A DNA stretch of 64,000 nt from Salvia splendens (taxonomy: Eukaryota > Streptophyta > Magnoliopsida > Lamiales > Lamiaceae): NCBI RefSeq assembly GCF_004379255.2, contig NC_056049.1:20630063-20694062 (forward strand), read 5' to 3'. Shown one piece after another: positions 22,978-34,785 of the stretch. Made by a program: the position numbers and the translations under genes. How positions within the stretch are numbered: the stretch's first letter is position 1; each line of letters opens with the position of its first letter. Under the pieces are notes generated by a model. The model ran no database searches and was not told where the DNA came from. It saw nothing but the letters and a program-made list of their open reading frames with translations.

Positions 22978-23792
22978 GACTGAAGTATATAAATGGTTTT
23001 TAAATTATAGGTTTATTTCGCCAATAGTTTATGGACTTTAAAAATATCTATAGTAATTCCTAGATGAAATGTTTATTTTAAAATTGGTCCTTTTACCTTT
23101 TTTTCATCCGAAAATGCCCTTTTGGCCTGTTGAGCAATTTTGTCTTTTCTCATTTTTTACTTTTTTAATATGATATTATTTCAATTATGGGTTAATTTAA
23201 AATATTATTTCAAAATTATCTTCTTCTTCCCTTTGTCATCCTTATTTTGTTAAATTTTATAAATATCAGATTTAATTTTATAAAATTAAATTTAAAATTT
23301 AGATTTTTAAAGATCAATAAATTATTTTAATAAAAATTATCAATTTATGTATTCTTTATCGACTCGCAACTATATAAATAGAAATAAAACTATGCGACCA
23401 GCTCACACAAAACTTTTTATATAATATAATACATAAATTAATAATTTTAATTAAAATAATATATTGATATTTAAAATCTTAATTTTAAATTTAATTTTAT
23501 AAAATTAATCTGATATTTAAAAAATAAAACAAAATGAAGGAGGGAAAGAAGAAAATAATTTTGAAATAATATCAGATTTAGTACATCATTAAAATAAGAT
23601 CATATTGAAAAGGTTAAAAATGAAAGACGAAATTCCCCAGCAGCCCAAAAGGGCATTTTCATGTGAAAAAGTGTCAAAATGACCGATTTTGAAATAAACC
23701 ATTAGTCCATGGACTACTGTAGATATTTTTAAAGTAGAAGGACTATTGGCGAGATAAACTTATAGTTCATGGACCATTTTTATAGTTCACTC
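22978..23792. mobile_element. Foldback (MULE-type) element with perfect 9-bp TSD
   Basis: The whole 815-bp element is one imperfect palindrome. The left arm (GACTGAAGTATATAAATGG, then GTTTATTTCGCCAATAG, GAAAATGCCCTTTTGG) reappears inverted on the right (CCAAAAGGGCATTTTC, CTATTGGCGAGATAAAC, CCATTTTTATAGTTCACTC). Flanks TAAATATAT at 22969-22977 and 23793-23801 are identical, a 9-bp duplication as made by Mutator-like transposases. No ORF of note. Confidence 0.75.
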
Positions 23793-23831
23793 TAAATATA
23801 TAAACGTTTATGAAATTTCAAGGAATAATAG

Positions 23832-24196
23832 TGATTTAAATTACGAATTTGGTCATATTTTCCACGAATTTGAAATTGGAATAATAAATCACGAAGTTTC
23901 ATTTGTTGTTTAATTGTTACATCCATGAACAAATCAACGTCTTTTTGTGGTGTTAAAATGACAATAGTTCAATCAAATAAGAAGAAGAATGAGAAAATAA
24001 AGGAATATAAAAGAAAAAAAATACTTATATTAATGAAACATGTCGTTATTTAATATCACTAAAAAATGACATTTTTTGCATGGATGAAACAATTGAGACG
24101 AGAACAATTGAAACTTCATGATTTAATATTTCAATTTCTCAAAATTCATGGACGAATCATAATTTCACCAAATTTTATGATTTAAATGGCTTAACC
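23832..24196. mobile_element. Second foldback MITE-like element
   Basis: Left and right halves are long inverted repeats: AGTGATTTAAATTACG with CATGAACAAATCAACGTC on the left, and complementary CATGGATGAAAC and ATGATTTAAATGGCT on the right. I found no clean target duplication, so the ends are approximate. A partial relative is seen at about 21880-22010. Confidence 0.5.
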
Positions 24197-25059
24197 TAAA
24201 TTTTGAAACATTGTAATACTTGAATCCAGATCTTGAAACATTGTAATACTGAAATAGTTTCCACAAAGTTGTAGCTTTAACGATGAGATGTAGCTTTTGG
24301 GAAAACATCCATAATATATATTATGACGGCGATACAAGAGTATTTTATTATTAGGATATTGGGATATATATTTTCATTCAAAACTTTTATTAACTTTTAG
24401 TTGATTTCAAAACTTAAAAAATTTGTATATGAAATTAAGACCTTTTAATTTTCCGCAATTGACCCATCATTGTCAAAATCACAAGTAATACGGCAAAATT
24501 AAATATGAAATGACTGCAAAAATTATGATGTTTTTATATATTAATGTATTTTAATCATCACTCAAAATATAATAACGATATTTTGTTGTCATATCATATT
24601 TGATTTTGTCATATTATTATTTTAAAACAATTTAAAAAATTGAATTAAAAAAAAAGAAGAAGAAAGAAGATCGAAGAAAAACAACAAATACTAAAATACA
24701 AAAATGATACTCCTACCTAATAAATGACTGAATATCGTTTCACCTCTAAATGGTGCATTGTAAATATAATTAATGGACATAAATTCCCTTTGCAAAATTT
24801 TGAGAAAAGAAAAAAATGTCAAAAAAATTGCAAAACTGTCTCAAATGTGATTACTCCCTATGTCCAAATATTTATGCATGCTAATAAAATTCATTAGAGA
24901 CCGTGAATATGTAAACCCTATTATTCAGAGACTATTTTCTGCAATTACTCTTGAGAAAAATTAAAAATATTTAATTTTAAAATTATGGAATTAACCAGAA
25001 GTTAATGAAAAATTATGATTTAAATGAAAATTAATGCATGTGACATTTTATGTGTTTAG
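24197..25059. other. AT-rich intergenic, no gene seen
   Basis: Holds a 30-bp direct repeat (CTTGAAACATTGTAATACT, at about 24207 and 24232) and a lone Stowaway-like end (TACTCCCTATGTCCAAATA at about 24855) without a partner. No coding frame. Confidence 0.4.
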
Positions 25060-25371
25060 TGAATATTTATGCATGAATATTTCGAAAAAGTAGGCCAGTA
25101 GATTCTCGTATTAAAGTTCGTTGAATTTAAGCATTTCTTTTCAAAGAAACAATTACTGAATCGATTTGAATTTTATTCTCTCAAATTGAAATTTATTCGT
25201 GATCAATAGTTAGGCAAATATAGAAAAATGCAGAGCAGCCAACTACAGTTCAAATATTCTCAATCTCAAACCCAAATAAAAATTTACTAGTGATCAATAG
25301 TTAGGCAATTAGAGAAAAATGCAGAGCAACCAACTAATGTACAAATATTGCTGTTAAAAGTATAATCAAAT
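25060..25371 (-). repeat. Copies of the proline-rich gene upstream region
   Basis: The segment matches 40200-40450, upstream of the intact proline-rich gene, in order: ATGCATGAA, GTTCGTTGAATTTAAG, AATTACTGAATCG, then TAGTTAGGCAA with AGAGAAAAATGCAGAGC. The last part is duplicated in tandem (from about 25199 and about 25304, 105-bp spacing) and occurs again at 21647-21712. These are traces of lost paralogs. The Tekay-like element inserted at the right edge. Confidence 0.6.
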
Positions 25372-28184
25372 TGTAACGACCCGCTAAGCCGATATTATTA
25401 GAAACAATATTATTAGCTCGATTATCTAAATAAGTAACTTTTGTGCGATTAAATCCGAGCCACGATAGATTGTCGTCGTTGTTTGTTTTGACGATAGGCA
25501 AGTAAATAGAACACGTAAATATATTACACCTATATGAAAATAATAAATTTAAATAAATAAATAAGATCCCAAAATCAAAATTTTGATGTCCGATACATCC
25601 AACAAAAGTCCAATAAAATTTAATCTATACATCCTGCGTTCTAATAAAAATCGGGAACTTCAACGCGGACGGCCACGAACTTGAACCGATTATACCTACA
25701 CCAAATTAAATGATTAAGTAAATAAATACTCAAATAATTAAATTGATAAACAAGTAAAAAAAAAAGAAGACATATCTGATAAGTGTTATTGCAGCATTTA
25801 ATACTGCATTAATGGCTTACAGAGAAATCGTCATCCTTACAGAATATTTTGAAAGATAAGGTTCACTGCATCTTCCATATCTTTTGTATATGTACACATA
25901 TACGAATCATTCACACACCTCACAACAACCTTTAATTCCACAACATCCTCCCAACAAAGTCGAAGTAGGAGAAGGAAGCAATCCATCGGGACTTTTGCGA
26001 GACAAATCCAACAAGTCCTTTTCGCAATCACACAAAGGTGAGTACCCACACCTCACTTTTCCCACATATTGAAACATTACATATAGGCAAAACGTATCGT
26101 CTGCCCAAACATTACATATGTTGCACATAGACAATTTAACTAATCAGGAACATAGGTGCTTGCTATAGCATCTAAGCATAAGAATGACAAATTTCCGAAA
26201 GATGATAGGAACTTATCTCGAAACAATATATGAATCTGCCGGATTCGGGCAGCGAGCTCGGTCGCCCGGAGACGACGAGGGCAGCCCCACACCCCTATGA
26301 CTTTCAATAAAATCTTGACAAATCTACAAGTTAAAACACAAAAAAAACATGAATGAAAGATTAAATCTTTTTAGAAAAAAAAAGAGAAAGAATTTAAATA
26401 TTAACACTTACCTTCCGGGAGTTCGGAGAGGAGGCGGCCGAGGCTGGAGTGGCGCCAGGAAACTGCTCCGGCAGCACGAGGAGCGGAGGAGGCCTAAGCC
26501 GCCACCTGTGCATGCACAGTGGCGGCGGCGGCGGCAGCAGATCTGGGAGAGAAAGAGGGAGACGAGGGAGAGAAAGAAGAGGGAGAGAGGAAGGAGGCGA
26601 CGGAGGCGGATCCGCGGCGGCTGGTGTCGGCACCATCGAGGGAAGATCGAGAACGGGCAGGAGTTGCTGCCTCCCAGAAAACTTGGCAGGGAGAGAGAGC
26701 TGGTACAGATCGCCGGCAGCAGCAGCAGAGGAGGAGGACGCCGCTGGAACCCGGCGGCCCTATTGACGGCGATTTTTGCCGAAGAAGAAGAGAGGAATAG
26801 AACTCGTTTCACGTTTGTTTGATTTGGGGATAAGAGAAAGATAGAGAGAAAGAGAAGGGGACGGTTGGTTACAGAGGCTGCCACTCTTTTGATGAGTTTA
26901 ATTGGGCTAAGGAGTAAAGTGCATTAGTTGTTGGGCCATTCTAATTAAATTCATATGTGGGCCAAGAGATTTATTGTTTGGGCCAAGTTGGTTAATAAGA
27001 GGATAAGGTGAGTGGGCTGCCTAAATAAGATGATGGGGCTGGAGTATTTAATCGAAGGTTGTGATGAGTTTATATTCTAACTGGGCCGAGCAGTGGAGCA
27101 CTGAGAGAAATCGAAAGAAAAAGAGGGCGACGTTCCAGAGTCACAGATTAATCAAGTTTAAGAAGGAATTAAATTTCCTGATTTAATTAATATGCAAGTT
27201 CCGAAAATTCCTTAGAAGTGAACGAAGGATAAGAGAATTAATTAGGGGCATGCATTCTAATTCTAATTAAAAGTTTAAGAATTTTCTTAAGTCTTGTTAG
27301 TAAGTTGTGTTGTTTTCAAAAAGGTTATCTCCGCGAGCTAAGGTCTGATTCAGGAAAAATCAAGTTAAGAAGAAACTAAGCGATCAAGGTGAGCTTTCTT
27401 ATACTAAAAATACAAATCATATTTTATGAGAACACGAACACATGTTTGTGATTTTTTTTTAAGATGTTGTCTTGCCATAAATGTTTTTGTATGATGCCTA
27501 TCTGTTTGGCTAAGGCCAAGTGAATTATGAATGATGATATAAGTCGAATTCGGGTCCCAGTGTGGGTGGTGTCCCCGCTCGGACTAGTGTACACAAGCTA
27601 CCTCTGACCGTGAACGGCAGAGCAGGTGACCGTGGAAGGTGGCCACCTTCCCGGCACGAGAATACCTCTGACATGATGGGCAGAGAAGGTGACCGTGCGA
27701 GAACACCATCTCGACGGCACAATGTAATCAGATATGGCTAAGTACCGGAAAAAGGGGTTGCAACCCAATATGATATTTTTAGTAAGCTCGGGTCTTTTCA
27801 ACAACACCCCGAGTGTTACTTTGATGATGGCTTGACAATATTTTCAAATGTATATGTGTAATTTTCGGCAATGTGTTCAGTGAGTACTCTTTGTACTCAG
27901 CCATGCATATATTTCTAAATGTGCAGGTTGAGCAGTGAAGTGGTGGAGGAAGTGCTATTGAGACAAGACATTTAATTCAGTCAGATTTTGACTCTCGGAG
28001 GTTCATGTCTTCATACATGGAACCGCGTTCATTTGTTTCCGTTGTGCATGTTAAAAGACTCAAGTCTATTTTGTTTAAAACTCTGAATTTATTTCAAGCT
28101 TTTTCCCTTTCTCCCCTGCTTCTTTAGTCCTCCCCTAGTAGCGATCAACCGTGTTTTCTATCCTTAGAAAATGCGGTCGTGACA
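25372..28184 (+). repeat. 5' LTR of the chromovirus element
   Basis: 2813 bp, starts TGTAACGACCCGCTAAGCCG, ends GCGGTCGTGACA. It contains an AT-rich first kilobase, a GC-rich purine-biased island (26410-26800), and a conserved TGAGTACTCTTTGTACTCAG block near 27880. It differs from the 3' LTR by scattered substitutions up to about 27500, and by an 11-bp absence near 27165. Confidence 0.9.
26324..26411 (-). other. Candidate antisense intron within the LTR
   Basis: On the minus strand, CGGAAG is followed by GTAAGTG, a near-ideal donor. 88 bases later a T-rich tract ends in AACTTGTAG, a good plant acceptor. Upstream of the donor is a GC-rich exon-like stretch preceded by CT-rich leader sequence. 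The same arrangement is present in the second LTR (around 32254-32350). No transcript evidence is available here. Confidence 0.35.
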
Positions 28185-28187
28185 GAG

Positions 28188-28199
28188 TGGTATCAGAGC
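28188..28199 (+). other. Primer-binding site of the chromovirus element
   Basis: TGGTATCAGAGC, complementary to initiator tRNA-Met, lies three bases after the LTR end GTGACA. Confidence 0.85.
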
Positions 28200-30785
28200 A
28201 TTCTTTCTCGCTCTGAACCCGAGAATCTTCTTTGAAATCTTTGGTCTAGTCTATTTCCGCTAGACTGTTTAATCGATAAAAATGCTCTTAGCACTCCCAC
28301 CAATCGCGCTCAATGTGGAAAAAAAGAGGTAACTTGTTCTTTTTCAAAAGAAAGTCAAGATGTTTGAAAGTTTGAAATGGAGAAATAACTCATGGAGTTA
28401 ATTTGAGTGAACAAATGAAAATACCAAGTTTAAAGAAAGAGTTGATATTTCTTGATTTGGTAGCATGCTTAAAGAAAGAGTTAGTATGTCTTTTCTTGGC
28501 TAAAGACTGTGAATGTATGAATAAAAGAAGTAACTTCCTAAATGGAAAAAAAGGTACTGAAATATGAAAATATAAAGTATACGAGTCTGGTACCAATTGT
28601 TGAAATGATGTCTCTTTTTAAGTTTGTGAAATGATATCTCTTTTTGAGTAGTCATTCAATCATGTTGCTAGTATGGTGAAATCAAAATTTTCAATGAACT
28701 TAGAATACTTAGTTATGCGTTCCTTCTACAACACAATATGAACTCGAACTTAGAAGTACAGTATGAACATTTCTCGCTTTCCCGAGCGACGAAAAGAAAA
28801 GGACGGGATAAGAAAGAAACTTCGTCATGAGAAAAGTAATCCAACATAGAACAAAACGATGTTTCTAGAAAGATGGTAGGGGTTAGATGCCATTTTCTAC
28901 ATCCCAATGACATGAATAGTCTGGGTTAGCCATTGGCTTTCTAAACAATCCAACCACTCCAAATGATCATACATTTGATCCAACTAAGCGATGTACACAT
29001 ACATAGCAAGAGAATATGATTACAATGTAAACAAAGAACCTAGCTCTACAATATAAGTAAGCAGAAACGACGTGTTACGAGGATGAGCGTTATGACGAAC
29101 CAAGAGTACCAAAGAGTCGTAATCCCCACAAATGGTCATATGATGTGATCGTAAAGTGAATATAGCTTGTGACCAAAGTTTCTCATAACTCAGTTACCAT
29201 TCTCTATAAGGAATTAAACAAGGGAGTATCACCATTGTAGTTAACCAGGAAGATTCATCAGCAACGCTTACTTGGATCCCCATGAATTTCATTTTCTCGC
29301 ATCCCTCTTGATCATAATACTTTTGTTGAATTAAGACCTTAAATGACTTCTTTTGCAAGGTAACGTGCCATTATTTTCCCTCTTCTATGTCAAGGTTGTA
29401 AATCACTTTCAGTTTTGAGCTTGCTAACTCATGTTTTCTGATAACCTCCAGTGACTACTGTCCTTCTTTACTCATTCTGTATAAAAGCAATACATTGACT
29501 CTCTGAATTCTTGCCACCAAACTCATATACTAGGAGCTGCTTTATTTATAGCCTTCAGAATTAACATGTTTCCCTAAACTATTGTCCCTTCAATGATAAT
29601 ATATTCTTCAAAGATCATTACCGGACCCTTGTGTTTTCAAAAGTGCTTCTTGACAAGCTCTTTATTTTATATGAGTATTTCCCTCTTATTAATTCCACTA
29701 CAATTATTCCATCATGCTTTGAGCTCTTCAGTAACTCCAAGTCTAGCAATTTGTTTTTCCCCTGAACTAGTTTGCTCTGGTTGTCTTCTCTACTAGTTAA
29801 TTTCCGTGATTTGGTTATAACCTTTGTAAATTCATTAACGTGATATAGTATCATGATGTTGTTGACCCAAAAGGGTAGTTCCTTGTTATTCTTCTTTCTC
29901 AAATCCACTTGAGCCCAATCATTTTCAGTCTTACTATATTGAAGTAGCCATCTGGTGAGACCTTAAACCTTTTAATTTGACCATTTATGTTTTCAGAGAT
30001 GCTTATTGACAAGCTCTTTGTTTTACATGAGCACTCTCATCTTCTGAATTCAAATATGACTGTTGTCTCTTGATCTGAGCTTTTCTGCAAGCTCCATGTT
30101 AAAGCTGTCACATTGCTTCTCCCTTGGCTAGTTTCCTCTTGTTGCCCTCTTTATTAGTTAGTTTCCCTGAATTGCCTATAAACTCTAAAAAAAAATTTCG
30201 TTGATATGATCTTCTATCACAGTGTTGTCGAGCAAATTGCAATTGTTTGTTTTTCCTATCCTTTTCAAATCCATTGTAACCAACCATCTCAGGTCTTCCT
30301 GTTATCACCTGGGGATACTTGAAACTTTTCTACTTCACTATTCATTTTGATTATATTATTGACAACCTATTATTGACATCTATATTCTATTCATCATACC
30401 CTCACTTTCGCAATTTATTCCATCTGGCAAGCACTTCCCACAATAAAATTCTCAAGTTCTATGGGTATAGATCAAGCCCTTTGAAGTTGTATATTTTCTT
30501 TTCTGGGAGTGAGCATAATGAGCTCAATTGAGCATAGTCTTTGCACTTCATGAAAACATTTGTTGCAAGCTACTGGTGAAAGTTTGTGGTGAACCAAACA
30601 CTCACGTAATTGAAATAATTATAATCGTTTTATTTTCATGGCTACCTTGGAGCCTACCCAAAGCAAGAACGATTCAAATTTTCTCTTGGAATCCCAAATT
30701 CAGTTCCTATCATAGTTAAAACGGTTAGATCGACTCTATATTTCCTCGAGTGAGACCCTCATGGGAGGCAAGACATTGATCACTG
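28200..30785 (+). other. Non-coding interior of the chromovirus element
   Basis: No gag, protease or RT frame could be found on either strand. The second half (about 29330-30720) is a degenerate tandem array with a period near 356 bp: phrases such as TTGACAAGCTCTTT, TTTTACATGAG, CCTTGGCTAGTTTCC and CTTTTCAAATCCA recur at matching offsets in units from about 29632, 29988 and 30341. Minus-strand frames in two units (29618-29908, 30108-30308) share a spaced K-L-T-x-x-E-x-N-x-x-K-L pattern. The source of this filler is unknown. Confidence 0.55.
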
Positions 30786-31255
30786 CAGAAAAAAAAATCA
30801 TACGCTGACGAACGTCGAATCGAATTAAAATTTAACATCGGGGAGAAAATCTTCTTGAAAGTATCCCCTTCCAAAGGGATAACTAGATTTGGACTCAAGG
30901 GTAAGTTAGAACCACGATTTATTGGACCCTATGAAATTCTGGAAAAAGTGGGCCCAGTAGCTTATCGCTTGGCTTTGCCACCCAACTTTGGGAACGTAAA
31001 CAACGTATTCCACGTCTCCCAACTTCGGAGGTACGTGTTCGACCCAAAACATGTGATTCGCCACGAAGAAATCGCTCTAGGACCTGACCTGAGTTACGAA
31101 GAAAAGCCGGTAGAAATACTAGATCGGAAGGTACAGCAGCTTCGAAATAAGTCGATTACTACAATGAAGGTTTTGGGAAAAACCACGGACAGGAAGAAGC
31201 AACATGGGAACTAGAAGAGAAAATGAAGGAGATATATCCTAAGCTTTTTGTCTAA
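30786..31255 (+). pseudogene. Chromovirus integrase C-terminus with chromodomain-like tail
   Basis: The frame opens near QKKKSYADERRIELKF and continues with GEKIFLKVSP, RFGLKGKLEPRFIGPYEILE, a G-P-V-A-Y-R-L-x-LP core, FHVSQLRRYV, and EEKPVEILDRKVQQLRNKS. The order IGPYEI then VAYRL then FHVSQLR is the hallmark of Ty3 integrase C-terminal domains, and EEKPVEILDRKxxxLRNK leads into the chromodomain. A single-base deletion near 31174 shifts the frame, so the last part of the chromodomain is in another phase and a stop at 31253-31255 follows. Upstream catalytic integrase is missing. Confidence 0.8.
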
Positions 31256-31287
31256 ACACTTCCTAAATTTCGGGACGAAATTTCTTT

Positions 31288-31301
31288 TAAGAGGGGTAGA
31301 A
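31288..31301 (+). other. Polypurine tract of the chromovirus element
   Basis: AAGAGGGGTAGA directly precedes the second LTR's TGTAACGACCC start. Confidence 0.8.
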
Positions 31302-34127
31302 TGTAACGACCCGCTAAGCCGATATTATTAGAAACAATATTATTAGCTCGATTATCTAAATAAGTAACTTTTGTGCGATTAAATCCGAGCCACGATAGAT
31401 TGTCGTCGTTGTTTGTTTTGACGATAGGCAAGTAAATAGAACACGTAAATATATTACACCTATATGAAAATAATAAATTTAAATAAATAAATAAGATCCC
31501 AAAATCAAAATTTTGATGTCCGATACATCCAACAAAAGTCCAATAAAATTTAATCTATACATCCTGCGTTCTAATAAAAATTGGGAACTTCAACGCGGAC
31601 GGCCACGAACTTGAACCAATTATACCTACACCAAATTAAATGATTAAGTAAATAAATACTCAAATAATTAAATTGATAAACAAGTAAAAAAAAAAAAGAA
31701 GACATACCCGATAAGTGTTATTGCAGCATTTAATACTGCATTAATGGCTTACAGAGAAATCATCATCCTTACAGAATATTTTGAAAGATAAGGTTCACTG
31801 CATCTTCCATATCTTTTGTATATGTACACATATACGAATCATTCACACACCTCACAACAACCTTTAATTCCACAACATCCTCCCAACAAAGTCGAAGTAG
31901 GAGAAGGAAGCAATCCATCGGGACTTTTGCGAGACAAATCCAACAAGTCATTTTCGCAATCACACAAAGGTGAGTACCCCTACCTCACTTTTCCCACATA
32001 TTGAAACATTACATATAGGCAAAACGTATCGTCTGCCCAAACATTACATATGTTGCACATAGACAATTTAACTAATCAAGAACATAGGTGCTTGCTATAG
32101 CATCTAAGCATAAGAATGACAAATTTCCAAAAAAATGATAGGAACTTATCTCGAAACAATATATGAATTTGCCGGATTCCGGCAGCGAGCTCGGTCGCCC
32201 AGAGACGACGAGGGCAGCCCCACACCCCTATGACTTTCAATAAAATCTTGACAAATCTACAAGTTAAAACATAAAAAAAACATGAATGAAAGATTAAATC
32301 TTTTAGAAAAAAAAAGAGAAAGAATTTAAATATTAACACTTACCTTCCGGGAGTTCGGAGAGGAGGCGGGCGAGGCTGGAGTGGCGCCGGGAAACTGCTC
32401 TGGCAGCACGAGGAGCGGAAGAGGCCTAAGCCGCCACCTGTGCATGCACAGTGGCGGCGGCGGCAGCAGCAGATCCGGGAGAGAAAGAGGGAGACGAGGG
32501 AGAGAAAGAAGGAGGGAGAGAGGAAGGAGGCGACGGAGGCGGATCCGCGGCGGCTGGTGTCGGCACCATCGAGGGAAGATCGAGAGCGGGCAGGAGTTGC
32601 TGCCTCCCAGAAAACTTGGCAGGGAGAGAGAGCTGGTACAGATCGCCGGCAGCAGCAGCAGAGGAGGAGGACGCCGCTAGAACCCGGCGGCCATATTGAC
32701 GGCGATTTTTGCCGGAGAAGAAGAGAGGAATAGAACTTGTTTCACGTTTGTTTGATTTGGGGATAAGAGAAAGATAGAGAGAAAGAGAAGGGGACGGTTG
32801 GTTACAGAGGCTGCCACTCTTTTGATGAGTTTAATTGGGCTAAGGAGTAAAGTGCATTAGTTGTTGGGCCATTCTAATTAAATTCATATGTGGGCCAAGA
32901 GATTTATTGTTTGGGCCAAGTTGGTTAATAAGAGGATAAGGTGAGTGGGCTGCCTAAATAAGATGATGGGGCTGGAGTATTTAATCGAAGGTTGTGATGA
33001 GTTTATATTCTAACTGGGCCGAGCAGTGGAGCACTGAGAGAAATCGAAAGAAAAAGAGGGCGACGTTCCAGAGTCACAGATTAATCAAGTTTAAGAAGGA
33101 AGTGCTATTAATTAAATTTCATGATTTAATTAATATGCAAGTTCCGAAAATTCCTTAGAAGTGAACGAAGGATAAGAGAATTAATTAAGGGCATGCATTC
33201 TAATTCTAATTAAAAGTTTAAGAATTTTCTTAAGTCTTGTTAGTAAGTTGTGTTGTTTTCAAAAAGGTTATCTCCGCGAGCTAAGGTCGGATTCAGGAAA
33301 AATCAAGTTAAGAAGAAACTAAGCGATCAAGGTGAGCTTTCTTATACTAAAAATACAAATCATATTTTATGAGAACACGAACACATGTTTGTGATTTTTT
33401 TTTAAGATGTTGTCTTGCCATAAATGTACTTGTATGATGCCTATTTGTTTGGCTAAGGCCAAGTGAATTATGAATGATGATATAAGTCGAATTCGGGTCC
33501 CAGTGTGGGTGGTGTCCCCGCTCGGACTAGTGTACACAAGCTACCTCTGACCGTGAACGGCAGAGCAGGTGACCGTGGAAGGTGGCCACCTTCCCGGCAC
33601 GAGAATACCTCTGACATGATGGGCAGAGAAGGTGACCGTGCGAGAACACCATCTCGACGGCACAATGTAATCAGATATGGCTAAGTACCGGAAAAAGGGG
33701 TTGCAACCCAATATGATATTTTTAGTAAGCTCGGGTCTTTTCAACAACACCCCGAGTGTTACTTTGATGATGGCTTGACAATATTTTCAAATGTATATGT
33801 GTAATTTTCGGCAATGTGTTCAGTGAGTACTCTTTGTACTCAGCCATGCATATATTTCTAAATGTGCAGGTTGAGCAGTGAAGTGGTGGAGGAAGTGCTA
33901 TTGAGACAAGACATTTAATTCAGTCAGATTTTGACTCTCGGAGGTTCATGTCTTCATACATGGAACCGCGTTCATTTGTTTCCGTTGTGCATGTTAAAAG
34001 ACTCAAGTCTATTTTGTTTAAAACTCTGAATTTATTTCAAGCTTTTTCCCTTTCTCCCCTGCTTCTTTAGTCCTCCCCTAGTAGCGATCAACCGTGTTTT
34101 CTATCCTTAGAAAATGCGGTCGTGACA
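31302..34127 (+). repeat. 3' LTR of the chromovirus element
   Basis: 2826 bp, same ends as the first LTR. By eye the last 670 or so bases (33455-34127) are identical to the first LTR, while the first 2.1 kb show some tens of substitutions, several small indels and an 11-bp insertion near 33101-33112 (AGTGCTATTAA). Confidence 0.9.
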
Positions 34128-34132
34128 CAAAT

Positions 34133-34785
34133 CCCCTCCAAAACAAATTCTATCAACATTATAGCATATTGGTATTAATGGAAATGGAGGAATAAAATTC
34201 CTTCCCTAACCATATACGTACGTGCATTAAAAAAATATACAGTAGTTATACTTAGGTCCAGTCCATCATCGAGTTTCGGATTTGGCCCTAACTTGCAAGC
34301 TAATCAGGTTGTAATTTTATTAGGTTGAAAATTTTTAATCCTAACCATCTAAATTTAGTGAGTCATTCAGATTAGCCCACATATCGTGGGCTGCACTGGC
34401 ATTGATGACTTAGATATAGCTACTGTTTCAATGACTTAGATATAGCTACTGCGTGAAACATAATAGGGCATAGGGTGTGATCAATGGCTGACTATTTAAG
34501 TTGTTAACTCTGCTAATTCATCAATGCAGTGTATTAGAAATGTCAACACTTGATTTTGTTCAACTTTAATATACTGTGTTGATACTATGTGTTGACAATT
34601 TAATTTCACCGTATTAACATTTTTAATACACTACATTGATGAGTTAACAACTTAAATAATTAGCAATCTAACAAACCCCATAGGGCATAATAGTATTTTT
34701 TTAAAAAACTTTTTGTAATATGAATTATCGAATGGATATATTAAATTTGATTCTGAGTCTATCAATGAATCCTAAGTGGTTATTA
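34133..34785. other. Intergenic, no gene seen
   Basis: Contains a short direct repeat (ATGACTTAGATATAGCTACTG twice around 34407-34455) and imperfectly inverted TTGTTAACTC and GAGTTAACAAC phrases. No coding content. Confidence 0.4.

Larger units (their letters stand above)
25372..34127 (+). mobile_element. Ty3 chromovirus (Tekay-like) element, non-autonomous
   Basis: Flanked by 2.8-kb LTRs in direct orientation and a perfect 5-bp target duplication CAAAT (25367-25371 and 34128-34132). PBS TGGTATCAGAGC at 28188-28199 follows LTR 1 after three bases, and the purine tract AAGAGGGGTAGA precedes LTR 2. The 3.1-kb interior keeps only the C-terminal end of integrase with a chromodomain-like tail; gag, protease, RT and RNase H are absent. 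TGTAACGACCC at the LTR start and the chromodomain tail point to the Tekay/Del chromovirus group. It must have moved with enzymes from another copy. Confidence 0.9.

Noticed and set aside
26349..26884. Arg-rich or Pro-rich ORFs in the GC-rich LTR segment
   Set aside because: All six frames are open because of the GC-rich, purine-biased sequence; composition is low-complexity. Only the antisense splice-site arrangement is kept as a finding.
27525..27807. Identical short minus-strand ORFs in both LTRs (also at 33468-33750)
   Set aside because: Identity follows from LTR duplication; no domain or coding signal.
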